From contig NZ_JABBGG010000005.1 of the NCBI RefSeq assembly GCF_012927275.1, positions 186,001-250,000 of the forward strand: DNA of 64,000 nucleotides, in the 5' to 3' direction. Numbering within the stretch: position 1 is the first letter of the stretch; each line of letters begins with the position of its first letter. The stretch is from Massilia polaris. GTDB taxonomy: Bacteria > Pseudomonadota > Gammaproteobacteria > Burkholderiales > Burkholderiaceae_D. Made by a program: the position numbers and the translations under genes. Positions 46,609-55,259 of this stretch are shown here, piece by piece. The notes under the pieces were generated by a model. The model made no database searches and was not told the DNA's origin. It saw only the letters and a program-made list of their open reading frames with translations.

Positions 46609-47790
46609 TTACGGTTGCAAACGCTGCCGTGTCCAGCCGCCGTCCTGCAGCGTATACACGATGCGGTCATGAAAACGCGAACGGCGTCCCTGCCAGAACT
46701 CGATGCGTTCGGGCACCAGACGGAAACCGCCCCAGTTGTCCGGGCGCGGCGGCTGTTCGCCATACTGCTGTGCTATCGATTCGTATTGCTGCTCCATGGC
46801 CGCGCGGCTGCCGATCGGCTCGCTTTGCGCGGACGCGACGGCAGCCAGCCGGCTCTTCAGTGGCCGGCTGTGGAAATATTGGTCGCTTTCGGCCGGCGAC
46901 GTGCGCTCCACTCTACCTTCGATACGGATCTGGCGCTCAAGTTCGCTCCAGAAGAACAGCAGCGACGCAAATGGGTTTTGCGCAAGCTGGCGGCCCTTCT
47001 GGCTGCCGTAGTTCGTGTACCAGGTGAAACCGCGCGGGTCGAACTGCTTGACCAGCACGATGCGCGATGTCGGGCGGCCGCGCGCGTCCACGGTCGACAC
47101 GCCCATCGCGTTCGGTTCGTTGACCTGCGCCTTCAGCGCTTCATCGAACCACATGCCGAACTGGACGATCGGATCGGCATCGACATCGCTTTCCGACAGG
47201 CTGGCCTGGCCGTAGTCCTGGCGCAGGTGAGCCACCGCCTCGCCCGCCATCGCTTCGGGCGCAATGCCGCGCCGCGCCTGCATCGCCGCGCCCAGCTGGG
47301 CCATTTGCCCGGCGCTGAACAGGCGTTTCGCCATCGGCGCGATCTGGCCTTCCTCGCGCTCCATGTGTGAGCTGTAGCGTTCGGCAAATTCGCGCACGTC
47401 CGGCCCCGACAGCGCCGCGCCCGCGCCATCGGCGATCGGGCGCAGCTGCTCGTGCAGGCGCTGCCACAGCGCATCCATCTTGTCGTGGTCGTCGATGATG
47501 CCAGGCACCAGCGCGGCCAGCGTGACCGCGTCTTCGCCCTGCGCCACCTGGCGCAGCATCGGAATCAGGTCCTGTTCCTCATCCTCATGGTGCAGGTGCG
47601 CCGCCTTGTCGAAATAGCGGATCACCGCCGCTGCCGCCTGGCGCGCCTGCTCGTCGGCGCCATGCTGCGGCAGGTGATCGAGCAGTTTTTGCATGGTGGC
47701 AAGCTGCTTGCGGATGCGGTCGTGGCAGTGCTTGAGCACGGCGATCGGCTGGTCGAACCCGGGCGCGGCATCGTGGAGGGCGTTGGTCAT
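46609..47790 (-). CDS. pdxH: Fusion protein: N-terminal hemerythrin (HHE) domain + pyridoxamine 5'-phosphate oxidase
   Basis: 393 residues from ATG 47790 (a TTG at 47811 is in frame). Residues 1-175 form a four-helix hemerythrin-like domain with a full HHE ligand pattern: His23, His68-x3-Glu72 (LHHEDEEQD), His102 (DDHDKMD) and His142-x3-Glu146 (HMEREEGQ), expected to bind a di-iron site. Residues about 178-393 are a normal-length PdxH: HLRQDYGQASLSESDVDADP, SRIVLVKQFDPRGFTWYTNY, FFWSELERQIRIEG (FMN and substrate binding), and GGFRLVPERIEFWQ with the RFHDRIVY catalytic end. PdxH oxidises PNP/PMP to PLP using O2. One continuous frame joins the domains with no stop or overlap. Such a fusion is unusual; the iron domain may sense or supply oxygen or peroxide. 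Confidence 0.9.
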   Translation of the reverse strand: MTNALHDAAPGFDQPIAVLKHCHDRIRKQLATMQKLLDHLPQHGADEQARQAAAAVIRYFDKAAHLHHEDEEQDLIPMLRQVAQGEDAVTLAALVPGIIDDHDKMDALWQRLHEQLRPIADGAGAALSGPDVREFAERYSSHMEREEGQIAPMAKRLFSAGQMAQLGAAMQARRGIAPEAMAGEAVAHLRQDYGQASLSESDVDADPIVQFGMWFDEALKAQVNEPNAMGVSTVDARGRPTSRIVLVKQFDPRGFTWYTNYGSQKGRQLAQNPFASLLFFWSELERQIRIEGRVERTSPAESDQYFHSRPLKSRLAAVASAQSEPIGSRAAMEQQYESIAQQYGEQPPRPDNWGGFRLVPERIEFWQGRRSRFHDRIVYTLQDGGWTRQRLQP

Positions 47791-47866
47791 GTCAGCTTTC
47801 AAATGGTGCAATGTTTAATCACATTTTAGAACAGTGTGAACGGCAGTGTTTGTTTACAATGCGTGG

Positions 47867-48745
47867 ATGAATACCATCAACACCCATATCTTCACTGGCG
47901 AGGCCGACGAGGTCGATTTCGCCCGGCGTTTTGGCGGCATCGCGCGGCTGTATGGCGATGCGGCGCTGCAACGTTTCCGCGCTACGCACGTGTGCGTGAT
48001 CGGCGTCGGCGGCGTCGGTTCGTGGACCGTCGAGGCGCTGGCGCGCAGCGCCATCGGCCAGCTGACCCTGATCGACCTGGACAACGTTGCCGAGTCGAAT
48101 ATCAACCGCCAGATCCAGGCGCTGTCCGGCACTATCGGGCAGGCCAAGGTTGGCGCGCTGGCCGAGCGCATCGCCCAGATCAATCCGTTCTGCCGGGTCA
48201 ACCTGATCGAGGATTTCATCGATCCGGGCAATCTCGACCAGATGATCCAAGGGCGCGGCTACGATTTCGTCATCGACGCCATCGATCACGTCCGGTCGAA
48301 AGCCGCGCTGATCGCTTACTGCCGCGACCATGCGATTCCGATGATCACCATCGGCAGTGCCGGCGGGCAGGTCGACCCTTCCCGCATCGAGATCCGCGAC
48401 CTCAGCAAGACCGAGCAGGAACCGATGCTAAAAATCGTGCGCAAGAAGCTGCGCAACGAGTACGGCTTTCCGCGCAGTATCAAAACCAAATTTAACGTCG
48501 ATGCGGTATTCTCGATGGAGCCGCTGACTTTCCCTGCAGTCGAGGCCGACAGCTGCGAGATCGAAGAAGGCACGGCCGGCGTGAGCGGCCTGAACTGCGC
48601 CGGCTTCGGTTCCAGCATGGTGGTCACCGCCACCTTCGGTATGCTTGCGGCGGGCCACCTGCTGCGCAAGCTGGCGGCGGATGCGAACGGGGAAAGCGAG
48701 CCGCAGCAAGCGGCTGTGCAGCCGGAGGCGGCCGCGTTATCATAA
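47867..48745 (+). CDS. tcdA: tRNA threonylcarbamoyladenosine dehydratase
   Basis: About 292 residues from ATG 47867. [20 protein letters not shown] is the ThiF/E1-like adenylation Rossmann motif, and [20 protein letters not shown] and [20 protein letters not shown] follow. The family converts t6A37 to the cyclic ct6A form on tRNA, in line with the Sua5-type gene at 39475. The C-terminus is Gln/Ala-rich ([16 protein letters not shown]), a weakly conserved tail. Divergent from the hemerythrin-PdxH gene across about 75 bp. Confidence 0.9.
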   Translation: MNTINTHIFTGEADEVDFARRFGGIARLYGDAALQRFRATHVCVIGVGGVGSWTVEALARSAIGQLTLIDLDNVAESNINRQIQALSGTIGQAKVGALAERIAQINPFCRVNLIEDFIDPGNLDQMIQGRGYDFVIDAIDHVRSKAALIAYCRDHAIPMITIGSAGGQVDPSRIEIRDLSKTEQEPMLKIVRKKLRNEYGFPRSIKTKFNVDAVFSMEPLTFPAVEADSCEIEEGTAGVSGLNCAGFGSSMVVTATFGMLAAGHLLRKLAADANGESEPQQAAVQPEAAALS

Positions 48746-48792
48746 GCACAGGACCACCGCGTTTTGACCACCTCTCAAGGAAAGATAAATAC

Positions 48793-49371
48793 ATGATTCG
48801 CAGCTCCATCTTGTTCGCCATGCTGAGCGCCGCCGGTGCAATTGCCCAGGCCCAGTCCATCAGCCATGACGCGCATGCGCAAGCGCAGGCCCAGTCGCAG
48901 ACCGCCACCGATCCTGCCGCGGTAGCCGCCGCCATCGCCCAGCCTGCGCAGGCCACCGCGCCAGTCGCGCAGCCCGCTCCGGCCGCCGCACCTGCTGTCG
49001 CCGCCGTGCCTGCCGAGCCTGCGCTGGATCCGCTAGTCTCCAAGGACAGCAAGGTGGGCACCGGCAAGGAAGCGACTGCCGGTGCTAAGGTACTGGTCAA
49101 TTACACCGGCTGGTTCTACAAGCCGCTGGCCAAGAACCAGCGCGGCCGCCAGTTCGATTCCTCGATCGGCCGCGAGCCGCTCGAGTTCCAGCTTGGCGCG
49201 GGCCGCGTCATCAAGGGCTGGGACCAGGGCGTGGCGGGCATGAAAGTGGGCGGCAAGCGCACCCTGATCATCCCGAGCCACCTGGCCTATGGCAAGCGCG
49301 GTGCGGGCGGCGGCGTGATCCCGCCTGAGTCGGACCTGATTTTCGAGGTGGAACTGCTGCAAGTGAAGTAA
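48793..49371 (+). CDS. Exported FKBP-type peptidyl-prolyl cis-trans isomerase
   Basis: 192 residues. The N-terminal hydrophobic stretch [19 protein letters not shown] is a signal peptide. Residues about 22-78 are a low-complexity linker of Ala, Gln and Pro ([20 protein letters not shown]). The FKBP domain (about 80-192) shows [61 protein letters not shown] and [13 protein letters not shown]. It would act in the periplasm as a folding helper. The linker could span peptidoglycan or simply be flexible. Confidence 0.92.
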   Translation: MIRSSILFAMLSAAGAIAQAQSISHDAHAQAQAQSQTATDPAAVAAAIAQPAQATAPVAQPAPAAAPAVAAVPAEPALDPLVSKDSKVGTGKEATAGAKVLVNYTGWFYKPLAKNQRGRQFDSSIGREPLEFQLGAGRVIKGWDQGVAGMKVGGKRTLIIPSHLAYGKRGAGGGVIPPESDLIFEVELLQVK

Positions 49372-49405
49372 GTCAAATCGATAACGAACCGGTGGGAGAT
49401 ATGTA

Positions 49406-50335
49406 ATGAGAATTGCAAACGACGTCACTGAACTGATCGGGAATACCCCACTGGTCCGTATCCGCAAACTTGGCCGCGACGCCGGAGCGCAGATCGTGGC
49501 CAAGCTCGAATTCCATAATCCCGCCCACAGCGTCAAGGACCGTATCGGCCTGGCGATGATCGAGGCCGCCGAAGCGGCGGGGCAGATCGGCCCCGACACC
49601 GTTATCGTCGAACCCACCAGCGGTAACACCGGCATCGCGCTGGCGATGGTGTGCGCGGCGCGCGGCTACCGCTGCAAGCTGGTGATGCCCGAAACCATGA
49701 GCACCGAGCGCCGTACTTTGCTGCGCGCCTATGGGGCCGAGCTGGTGCTGACCCCCGGGTCGGAAGGCATGATGGGCGCGATCCGCCGCGCCGAAGAACT
49801 GGTGGCCGACAATCCGAGCCACTTCATGCCGCAGCAGTTCAACAACCCCGCCAATCCTGAGGTGCACCGCCGTACCACCGCCGAGGAAATCTGGCGCGAC
49901 ACCGACGGCCAGGTCGACATCCTCGTGGCCGGGGTCGGCACCGGCGGCACCATCACCGGTGTGAGCGAAGTCATCAAGTCGCGCAAGCCCGGCTTCCAGG
50001 CCATTGCCGTCGAGCCGGAAGCGTCGCCGATGCTGTCGAAAGGCACCAAAGGGCCGCACCCGATCCAGGGCATCGGCGCCGGTTTCATTCCTGCCGTGCT
50101 CAATGTTCACGCTTACGATGAAGTGATCTGCGTCAGCAACGACAATGCGTTCGAGACCGCGCGCGCCGCGGCAAAGGGCGAAGGCCTGCTGGTTGGCATT
50201 TCGGCGGGTGCAGCCCTGTGGGCCGCGCTGCAGGTGGCCCACCGGCCGGAAAACGCGGGCAAGCTGATCGTGGTGATCATCCCGTCGTTCGGCGAGCGCT
50301 ACCTGAGCACTCCCCTGTACGCTAACCTGGCATAG
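49406..50335 (+). CDS. cysK: Cysteine synthase A (O-acetylserine sulfhydrylase)
   Basis: 309 residues. [20 protein letters not shown], the PLP-lysine motif [17 protein letters not shown] (Lys near 46), [20 protein letters not shown] and [17 protein letters not shown] are the CysK/CysM fold-type II signatures, ending with [14 protein letters not shown]. It makes cysteine from O-acetylserine and sulfide. The sequence fits CysK better than CysM. It follows the FKBP gene by 34 bp; the pairing may be incidental. Confidence 0.94.
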   Translation: MRIANDVTELIGNTPLVRIRKLGRDAGAQIVAKLEFHNPAHSVKDRIGLAMIEAAEAAGQIGPDTVIVEPTSGNTGIALAMVCAARGYRCKLVMPETMSTERRTLLRAYGAELVLTPGSEGMMGAIRRAEELVADNPSHFMPQQFNNPANPEVHRRTTAEEIWRDTDGQVDILVAGVGTGGTITGVSEVIKSRKPGFQAIAVEPEASPMLSKGTKGPHPIQGIGAGFIPAVLNVHAYDEVICVSNDNAFETARAAAKGEGLLVGISAGAALWAALQVAHRPENAGKLIVVIIPSFGERYLSTPLYANLA

Positions 50336-50447
50336 AGCGGCTAACGTCTCAACGTACCGCCAACGTAGATAGAGCACGCGGCCGACAGCTATCGACCCGA
50401 AGTGGTTGTGTCCGTGTCTTCAAAGTTCGGTGCTCGATGCGCACCGC

Positions 50448-50867
50448 TCAGCGCTTGGCCTTCTGCGCGGGTATCGACACCATCGATGGCTTGCTGGGGT
50501 CGGGTACATAACTCAGCTTCATGTCGTCGCCCGTACGTTGGTTGAATTCCATGGTCACGTTGCCGTCGCCGGAGACGAACTTGTTCTTCGACACTGCTTT
50601 GAGCCGCATCGGCTTTTCGGTGTCGATGGTCGCGTCGATGTATTCTGGCCTGCCGCGCACTTCCAGTCGCCAGCCATTCGCCATGTCATAGTTTCCCGCG
50701 ATTTTCTTGACTTCGTCAGGCATGAGCCGGATTGCCTTGCCTGGCGCCGTCACCGTCACGGTCGAGACCGGAGCAGTATCGGGCAGTGGGTAGGGTTGGG
50801 TCTGCGCACCGGCGCCAGCGGCAAGCACGAGCAGGGATGCGGGAATCAGGAGAGATAGGGGTCGCAT
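50448..50867 (-). CDS. Small exported protein of unknown function
   Basis: 139 residues from MRPLSLLIPASLLVLAAGAG, a clean signal peptide ending near AGAGAQ. The mature part has VTVTAPGKAIRLMPDEVKKI, DMANGWRLEVRGRPEYIDAT and a basic C-terminus (SKPSMVSIPAQKAKR). I do not recognise the family; it may be a small beta-rich periplasmic protein. It is convergent with cysK and has no clear operon partners. Confidence 0.62.
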   Translation of the reverse strand: MRPLSLLIPASLLVLAAGAGAQTQPYPLPDTAPVSTVTVTAPGKAIRLMPDEVKKIAGNYDMANGWRLEVRGRPEYIDATIDTEKPMRLKAVSKNKFVSGDGNVTMEFNQRTGDDMKLSYVPDPSKPSMVSIPAQKAKR

Positions 50868-51482
50868 GATCGTTCCTTCACAAAGCAGAAACCTTTGGAC
50901 AGGCGTCACACCGAATCAGCCTCGTGGCGGGCGTCGGATGCCGCAAAGCCGACATTGCCCTTGCGGTACTTCAGTCTAGGTCAGCGTCGATCCAGGACAA
51001 GGGATGCAGGCGCGCACATCACGAAACTGTCTCGAAATGGAAAAAGTCATATCCGCGCGAAATGAGGTCAGGCGGCCGGCACCGGGTTGACGCGTTTCTC
51101 GCCTCGGCGGCGAACCGTGCACCGAGGCTCCGGCCAAGGAATCGTCAGCGCGAAAATCGACGATTGACGATACCGAGGTGCTTATTCGTCAAAGTCTGCC
51201 GCCAGGCTCTTCCAGCCCCGTGCGGTGTAGCCGGAGCCGAGTGTTACCGATGCTGCTGCAGTGACAACCGCTGCAGGCCCCTCGCATTCTGCATCTGGCA
51301 GCGTTGGCAGTGCCTGCTATGAACTAGTGCCCGCAATCAATTACGAACCCAATAAAACCCGGCCAATTGCCATCTGTGGTTATGGACAGGAATGTCTGGA
51401 AGTGGCCCGATAGCGGACATCTTCAAAGATCAGTGCCAGAATTGTTTCGCCTTCAAATCAAACGAAATGCTGTTGGGCGATC
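50868..51482. other. Gene-poor stretch of about 600 bp, possibly with a decayed small gene
   Basis: No intact gene is convincing. A 132-residue frame on the plus strand (50924-51322) has biased Arg/Cys content and no ribosome site. In another frame, about 51239-51410 reads as a plausible C-terminal protein piece (ending RPIAICGYGQECLEVAR), but an in-frame TAG stands directly upstream. This could be a short decayed exported protein. Confidence is low. Confidence 0.3.
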
Positions 51483-52427
51483 TTAGTGCGAGTGCCCGTT
51501 GAGAGCGCACGCATGGTCAGTGGTGCCTTGTTCCATCTGCAACGTGCAGTGGTGGAGCGCGAAGTTTTCCTTTAAGCCCGCAGTGAGCGCGTCAAATGCG
51601 CCGTCGCCTGGGTAGCCGCCCGGCATTACCAGATGCACGGTGAGCGCGTTCTCGGTCGTGCTCATGGCCCAGATATGCAGGTCATGGATATCGGTCACGC
51701 CGGGCTGGGCGCGCAGGAAGACGGATACTTTTTCGGCGTCGACATTCGGCGGCACCGCGCCCAGCACCAGCTGCATCGATTCGCGCAGCAGGCCCCAGGT
51801 ACTCACCAAAATCAGCAGCACGATCACCAGGCTTGCCGCAGGGTCGAGCCAGGTCCAGCCGGTTCCCATGATCACCAGTCCCGAGATCACCACGCCCAGT
51901 GAAATGGCCGCGTCCGCCGCCATGTGCTGGTAGGCGCCGCGGATATTCAGGTCGTCCTTGCTGCCTGCCATGAACAGCCATGCCGACAGGCCGTTGACGG
52001 CGACGCCGATCGCCGCCACCACCGACACCGTCATACCCGCCACCGGGGCCGGGTTGGACAGGCGCTGCACGGCTTCCCAGCCGATCGCGCCGCACGCCAT
52101 CATCAGCAGCAGGGCGTTGAGCACCGCCGCCAGGATCGAGCTGCTGCGCAGGCCGTAGGTGTAGCGTTCGGTGGTCGCGGTGCGCGCCAGCATTGCCGCC
52201 CCCCAGGCGAGCATCAGTCCCAGCACGTCGGAAAGGTTGTGGCCGGCGTCGGCCATCAGCGCGGTCGAGTTCGCAATAAAGCCGTAGGTGAATTCGATCG
52301 CGACGAAGATGGTGTTCAGGCCGATCGCCAGCGCGAATGCGCGGTTGTTTCCGTCCGGCGAAACGTGGTGGTGATGGTGGCCGTGCCCGTGGGCGTGGCC
52401 GTGATGATCGTGGTGGTCGTGTGGCAT
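51483..52427 (-). CDS. Cation diffusion facilitator (zinc/cobalt/cadmium efflux, CzcD-like)
   Basis: 314 residues. The N-terminus is very His-rich (13 His in the first 21 residues), typical of metal-delivery tails. Six membrane helices follow; STALMADAGHNLSDVLGLML and YQHMAADAAISLGVVISGLV carry the HxxxD metal-site pairs of helices 2 and 5. The C-terminal cytoplasmic domain (VPPNVDAEKVSVFLRAQPGV; DIHDLHIWAMS) is present, and the tail has further His (ALHHCTLQM). It exports divalent metals by proton exchange. Its start is 1 bp after the TraM-like gene, so it is probably transcribed with traL-traM-like genes. Confidence 0.93.
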   Translation of the reverse strand: MPHDHHDHHGHAHGHGHHHHHVSPDGNNRAFALAIGLNTIFVAIEFTYGFIANSTALMADAGHNLSDVLGLMLAWGAAMLARTATTERYTYGLRSSSILAAVLNALLLMMACGAIGWEAVQRLSNPAPVAGMTVSVVAAIGVAVNGLSAWLFMAGSKDDLNIRGAYQHMAADAAISLGVVISGLVIMGTGWTWLDPAASLVIVLLILVSTWGLLRESMQLVLGAVPPNVDAEKVSVFLRAQPGVTDIHDLHIWAMSTTENALTVHLVMPGGYPGDGAFDALTAGLKENFALHHCTLQMEQGTTDHACALNGHSH

Positions 52428-52428
52428 G

Positions 52429-52932
52429 TCAGGGCTTCTGCATTTCAGACTGGATCAGCTTGCGGCTTTTCGGGTCGAGTTTTTCAACGGCGCGGACCAT
52501 CTTGTCGGCGTCGGCGAGCGCCTTTGTTTGTTCCGCAGTCAGCTCCTTCGCCTGCACGATCGGCGCGGGCGCCGGAGGCGGGCGGAAGAACATGGCCTGG
52601 CCGAGCAGCACCAGCAGCGCGCCCAGCAGGGCGGCGCCACCGGCGATGGCGATCACACGCCGCTCGGCGCTCAGCGCGGCCGCACCGGCCGAGCTGAGCG
52701 GGGCAGGGGCCAGCTTTGCTACCGCGGGACGCTCGATGTGGCCGCCATCCTGCAGCGCCTGCACCTGGCCGGCCAGTTCGCGGGTGGCGTCGTCGAGCAG
52801 CGCCACGTGGCGCTCGACCGCTTCGGCAAGCACCGCTTCGTTCAGGGCGACCAGGGCGAACACCGGGTCGTCGACGTCGATCCTGACGCCGGTTTTTTCG
52901 AATACGAGGGTGCGCAGTTTTTGCTGGTCCAT
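52429..52932 (-). CDS. TraM-like conjugal transfer protein (RP4/IncP type)
   Basis: 167 residues from MDQQKLRTLVFEKTGVRIDV. The N-terminal half (DDPVFALVALNEAVLAEAVE) resembles the RP4-type TraM proteins, and a single hydrophobic helix VIAIAGGAALLGALLVLLGQ (about residues 95-117) follows, with a charged, helical C-terminus (LTAEQTKALADADKMVRAV). The membrane topology matches family members that anchor near the coupling machinery. It starts 5 bp after the TraL-like gene. No relaxase, coupling protein or other tra gene is in the window, so it is an orphan. The assignment is from memory of the family. Confidence 0.7.
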   Translation of the reverse strand: MDQQKLRTLVFEKTGVRIDVDDPVFALVALNEAVLAEAVERHVALLDDATRELAGQVQALQDGGHIERPAVAKLAPAPLSSAGAAALSAERRVIAIAGGAALLGALLVLLGQAMFFRPPPAPAPIVQAKELTAEQTKALADADKMVRAVEKLDPKSRKLIQSEMQKP

Positions 52933-52937
52933 GCGGC

Positions 52938-53666
52938 TTACCACTGCACTTTGTCGAGTTGTTCGAACAGGTCGCGGAACACGACCTTGATGCGCTGCTT
53001 TTCCATCACGTTGAACTTTTCGCTGGCGCGCACTTCCTCGGCGGTCAGGCGGGCGATGTTCATCTTTTTGATGTCGGCCCCGAAGGTGTCGGCATTACGC
53101 TGCGACAGCACGATCCGCCCTACCACGCGGCCGGCGTTGTCGGCGTAGGTGTTGGACTCGGTAAACTGCTTGCCGCTGGCCGATTGCAGCAGGCCGAAGT
53201 GCTCGTTCTCCCACAGCACCAGCGGAACATTGGTCGACTTGGCGGTCGAGACGAAGCCCATCGCGGTGTCGTGCAAAGTGTCGCCGCCGCCCACGATAAC
53301 GTGGATGTACACCTTGCGGCCCGAGTCCTCCAGCAGCGAGAAGCAGTCGTTCTCCAGCAGGTAGGCCATCAGCGGCGAGAAGGTGTTGGCGCCGTTGTCG
53401 ACCACGCAGTTGCCGTCTTCCTCGAGGATGTCGATCATCAGCGCGTCGAAGCGCTTCGGGTCGATCATGCGGTTGTCGGTCATCACCGGCACGTGCTTCA
53501 CGTTCATCGCCTTGTAGCGCGCAAAGGTGGCGTTTTCCTGGTCGGTATCGAAGCAGCGCAGCGGCTTCTCATCCTTGCCGGCGAGCCATTGCGCGAGGAT
53601 GGTCGAGACCAGGGTCTTGCCGATGCCGCCCTTGCCCTGCAGGATGAAGTGAACCGTGTTGTGCAT
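52938..53666 (-). CDS. TraL-like ParA-type ATPase (RP4/IncP conjugal transfer type)
   Basis: 242 residues. VHFILQGKGGIGKTLVSTIL contains the deviant Walker A (KGGIGKT, Lys near 13), and CFDTDQENATFARYKAMNV is a TraL-specific segment. The length matches RP4 TraL (about 240 residues). The ParA/MinD-like fold continues with VPVMTDNRMIDPKRFDALMI and NCVVDNGANTFSPLMAYLLE. RP4 TraL is a transfer-region protein whose exact role is unclear. Here it is the first gene of traL-like, traM-like, CDF exporter, all close-packed. It could also be a domesticated ATPase with a different job. Confidence 0.75.
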   Translation of the reverse strand: MHNTVHFILQGKGGIGKTLVSTILAQWLAGKDEKPLRCFDTDQENATFARYKAMNVKHVPVMTDNRMIDPKRFDALMIDILEEDGNCVVDNGANTFSPLMAYLLENDCFSLLEDSGRKVYIHVIVGGGDTLHDTAMGFVSTAKSTNVPLVLWENEHFGLLQSASGKQFTESNTYADNAGRVVGRIVLSQRNADTFGADIKKMNIARLTAEEVRASEKFNVMEKQRIKVVFRDLFEQLDKVQW

Positions 53667-53705
53667 CGAATTGCTCCAAAATTAATGAAAACGTTTGCGG
53701 CGCCG

Positions 53706-54449
53706 CTAGTGGCACTTGCCTTCGCCGCGGTCGGGCGCGTTACCGTTCGGGAAGCCTTCATACGCCGCCTCCAGGAACACCCACGCGTAAGCGCCTTCCT
53801 TCAGGACCAGCCTGAGCACACCGATGCGGCTATTGTCGCGCATTTCGCTATTGCGCAATGGTAACAAAAACGGCGTGGCATAGGCGCCGCCGGTGCCGAC
53901 CACGAACTGGCGAATGCCGCGTGCGTCGAAGCGGCCGGCCGCGTCCCGCGGGGCGAAGCGTTCGTAGTCGTGGTCGTGTCCCGAGAGTACGAGTTCGGCG
54001 CCGGCGTCGTGCAGTGCCCGCCACGCCACGCCTCGCTCATGCGCACGATGCTGCCATGTCCGCCAGAACTATACAGCGGGTGATGCCAGTAAGCGAGCGT
54101 GCACGGGGAGGGATTGGCGGCCAGTTCCCGCGTCAGCCATGCCAGCTGGACTGCGGCAGGGCCGGGCGCGAGGTTGCTGTCGAGGGAATACACCTGCCAG
54201 CTGCCGAGCTTGACGCGGTAATAGCCCGCTCCGGCGGCGCTGCCGAAATAATCGAAGTAGCCGCGCGCACCTTGTGTCAGGTATTCATGGTTGCCGGGCG
54301 ATGGCCAGGTGCGGTCCTTGAAGCGGCCCCAAGTCGGGTGGTAGCACTCGGTAAAGGGTCGCACCACGCGATGTCGCCAGCCGCGTAGACCGTATAGTCC
54401 GACGCGTTAGCAACGCCAGCCGCAGCAGGACGCTTGCCTTGACCGCCAC
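53706..54449 (-). pseudogene. Metallophosphoesterase gene broken by frameshifts and a deletion
   Basis: The homologous pieces lie in three frames. The gene begins at a GTG (54449) directly after the pncC stop with a signal-like ASVLLRLALL. It changes frame into NASDYTVYAAGDIAWCD, jumps near 54380 to VRPFTECYHPTWGRFKDRTW and SPGNHEY (a stretch that normally contains the first metal ligands is absent), and continues to WHHPLYSSGGHGSIVRMSEA. At about 54025 it shifts again into WRALHDAGAELVLSGHDHDY, ending at 53706. At least two frameshifts and one deletion make a working enzyme unlikely. Confidence 0.82.
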
Positions 54450-54932
54450 CTATTCGATGAAACGCAGCAATCCTTGCAATGCGTGCACGACTGTCTGTTC
54501 GCGCACCGACTGGCGGTCGCCCGCAAACACCAGGCGCTCTGTATAAGTATGGTCGCCTTTGGCCCAGCCAAAGCAGACGGTGCCAACCGGTTTGCCCGGC
54601 ACCGCGCCGGTCGGGCCGGCAATGCCCGTGGTCGACAGCGCCACGTGGGCGTTGCTGTTGGCCAGCGCCCCGATCGCCATCGCCGCCGCGACTTCTTCGC
54701 TGACCGTGCCCATCTGGGCGATCAGCGCGGCCGATACATCCAGCAGTTCGGTCTTCGATGGATTGGAATACGCTACAAAGCCGCAATCGAACCAGCTGGT
54801 TGAGCCGGAGATTTCGGTGATGGCTTGCGAAATGCCGCCGCCGGTGCACGACTCGGCGGTTACCAGCAGCAGGCCCTTGGCCTGCAACGCCTGGCCAACC
54901 CGCCCGGCCAGGTCGAGAATGTCGTTCGTCAC
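54450..54932 (-). CDS. pncC: Nicotinamide-nucleotide amidohydrolase (CinA C-terminal family)
   Basis: 160 residues from a GTG start (54932) with AAAGGAG upstream. LLVTAESCTGGGISQAITEI, SWFDCGFVAYSNPSKTELLD, GTVSEEVAAAMAIGALANSN and STTGIAGPTGAVPGKPVGTV cover the CinA C-terminal domain that deamidates NMN. The length and lack of an N-terminal MoaB-like domain indicate PncC rather than full CinA. The broken metallophosphoesterase starts right after its stop. Confidence 0.9.
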   Translation of the reverse strand: MTNDILDLAGRVGQALQAKGLLLVTAESCTGGGISQAITEISGSTSWFDCGFVAYSNPSKTELLDVSAALIAQMGTVSEEVAAAMAIGALANSNAHVALSTTGIAGPTGAVPGKPVGTVCFGWAKGDHTYTERLVFAGDRQSVREQTVVHALQGLLRFIE

Positions 54933-55259
54933 GTGTCGCTCCTTTGATCCAGATCGGTCATTTCTAATTTCTACTTTACCATGCTGTTCCCCGGCGTGAG
55001 CGCCCGTGCGAATGAAAATTGCCGAGCCGGCCCCATCCTTGGCAAGATGTACAATCCTATCCAAATACCACAAATCGGCGTACCGTAACTTGCACGGCGG
55101 CAATTCTTGAGCCGAGCCGTGCGACGGCTTCTCGTCTCGCCTGCTATCCTGCATCGCGCTTGTGCTTGTCAATTTCCCTAGCACAATTCGCTATTTTTTG
55201 GATTCAAGATTGATGCCAGTTTTTCACGTCCGCCCACGCAGCACAGCGCCAGGAAGCCC
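54933..55259. other. Intergenic region upstream of the yfiR-like operon
   Basis: No gene can be supported. The AT-richer stretch near 55170-55205, with TTGTCA at about 55169 and CTATTTTTTGG downstream, is a possible promoter for the YfiR operon, but spacing is poor. The region also holds the pncC 5' leader on the opposite strand. Confidence 0.4.

Noticed and set aside
50924..51322. 132-codon plus-strand frame in the cysK-CDF gap
   Set aside because: Biased composition, many Cys and Arg, no ribosome site and no domain.
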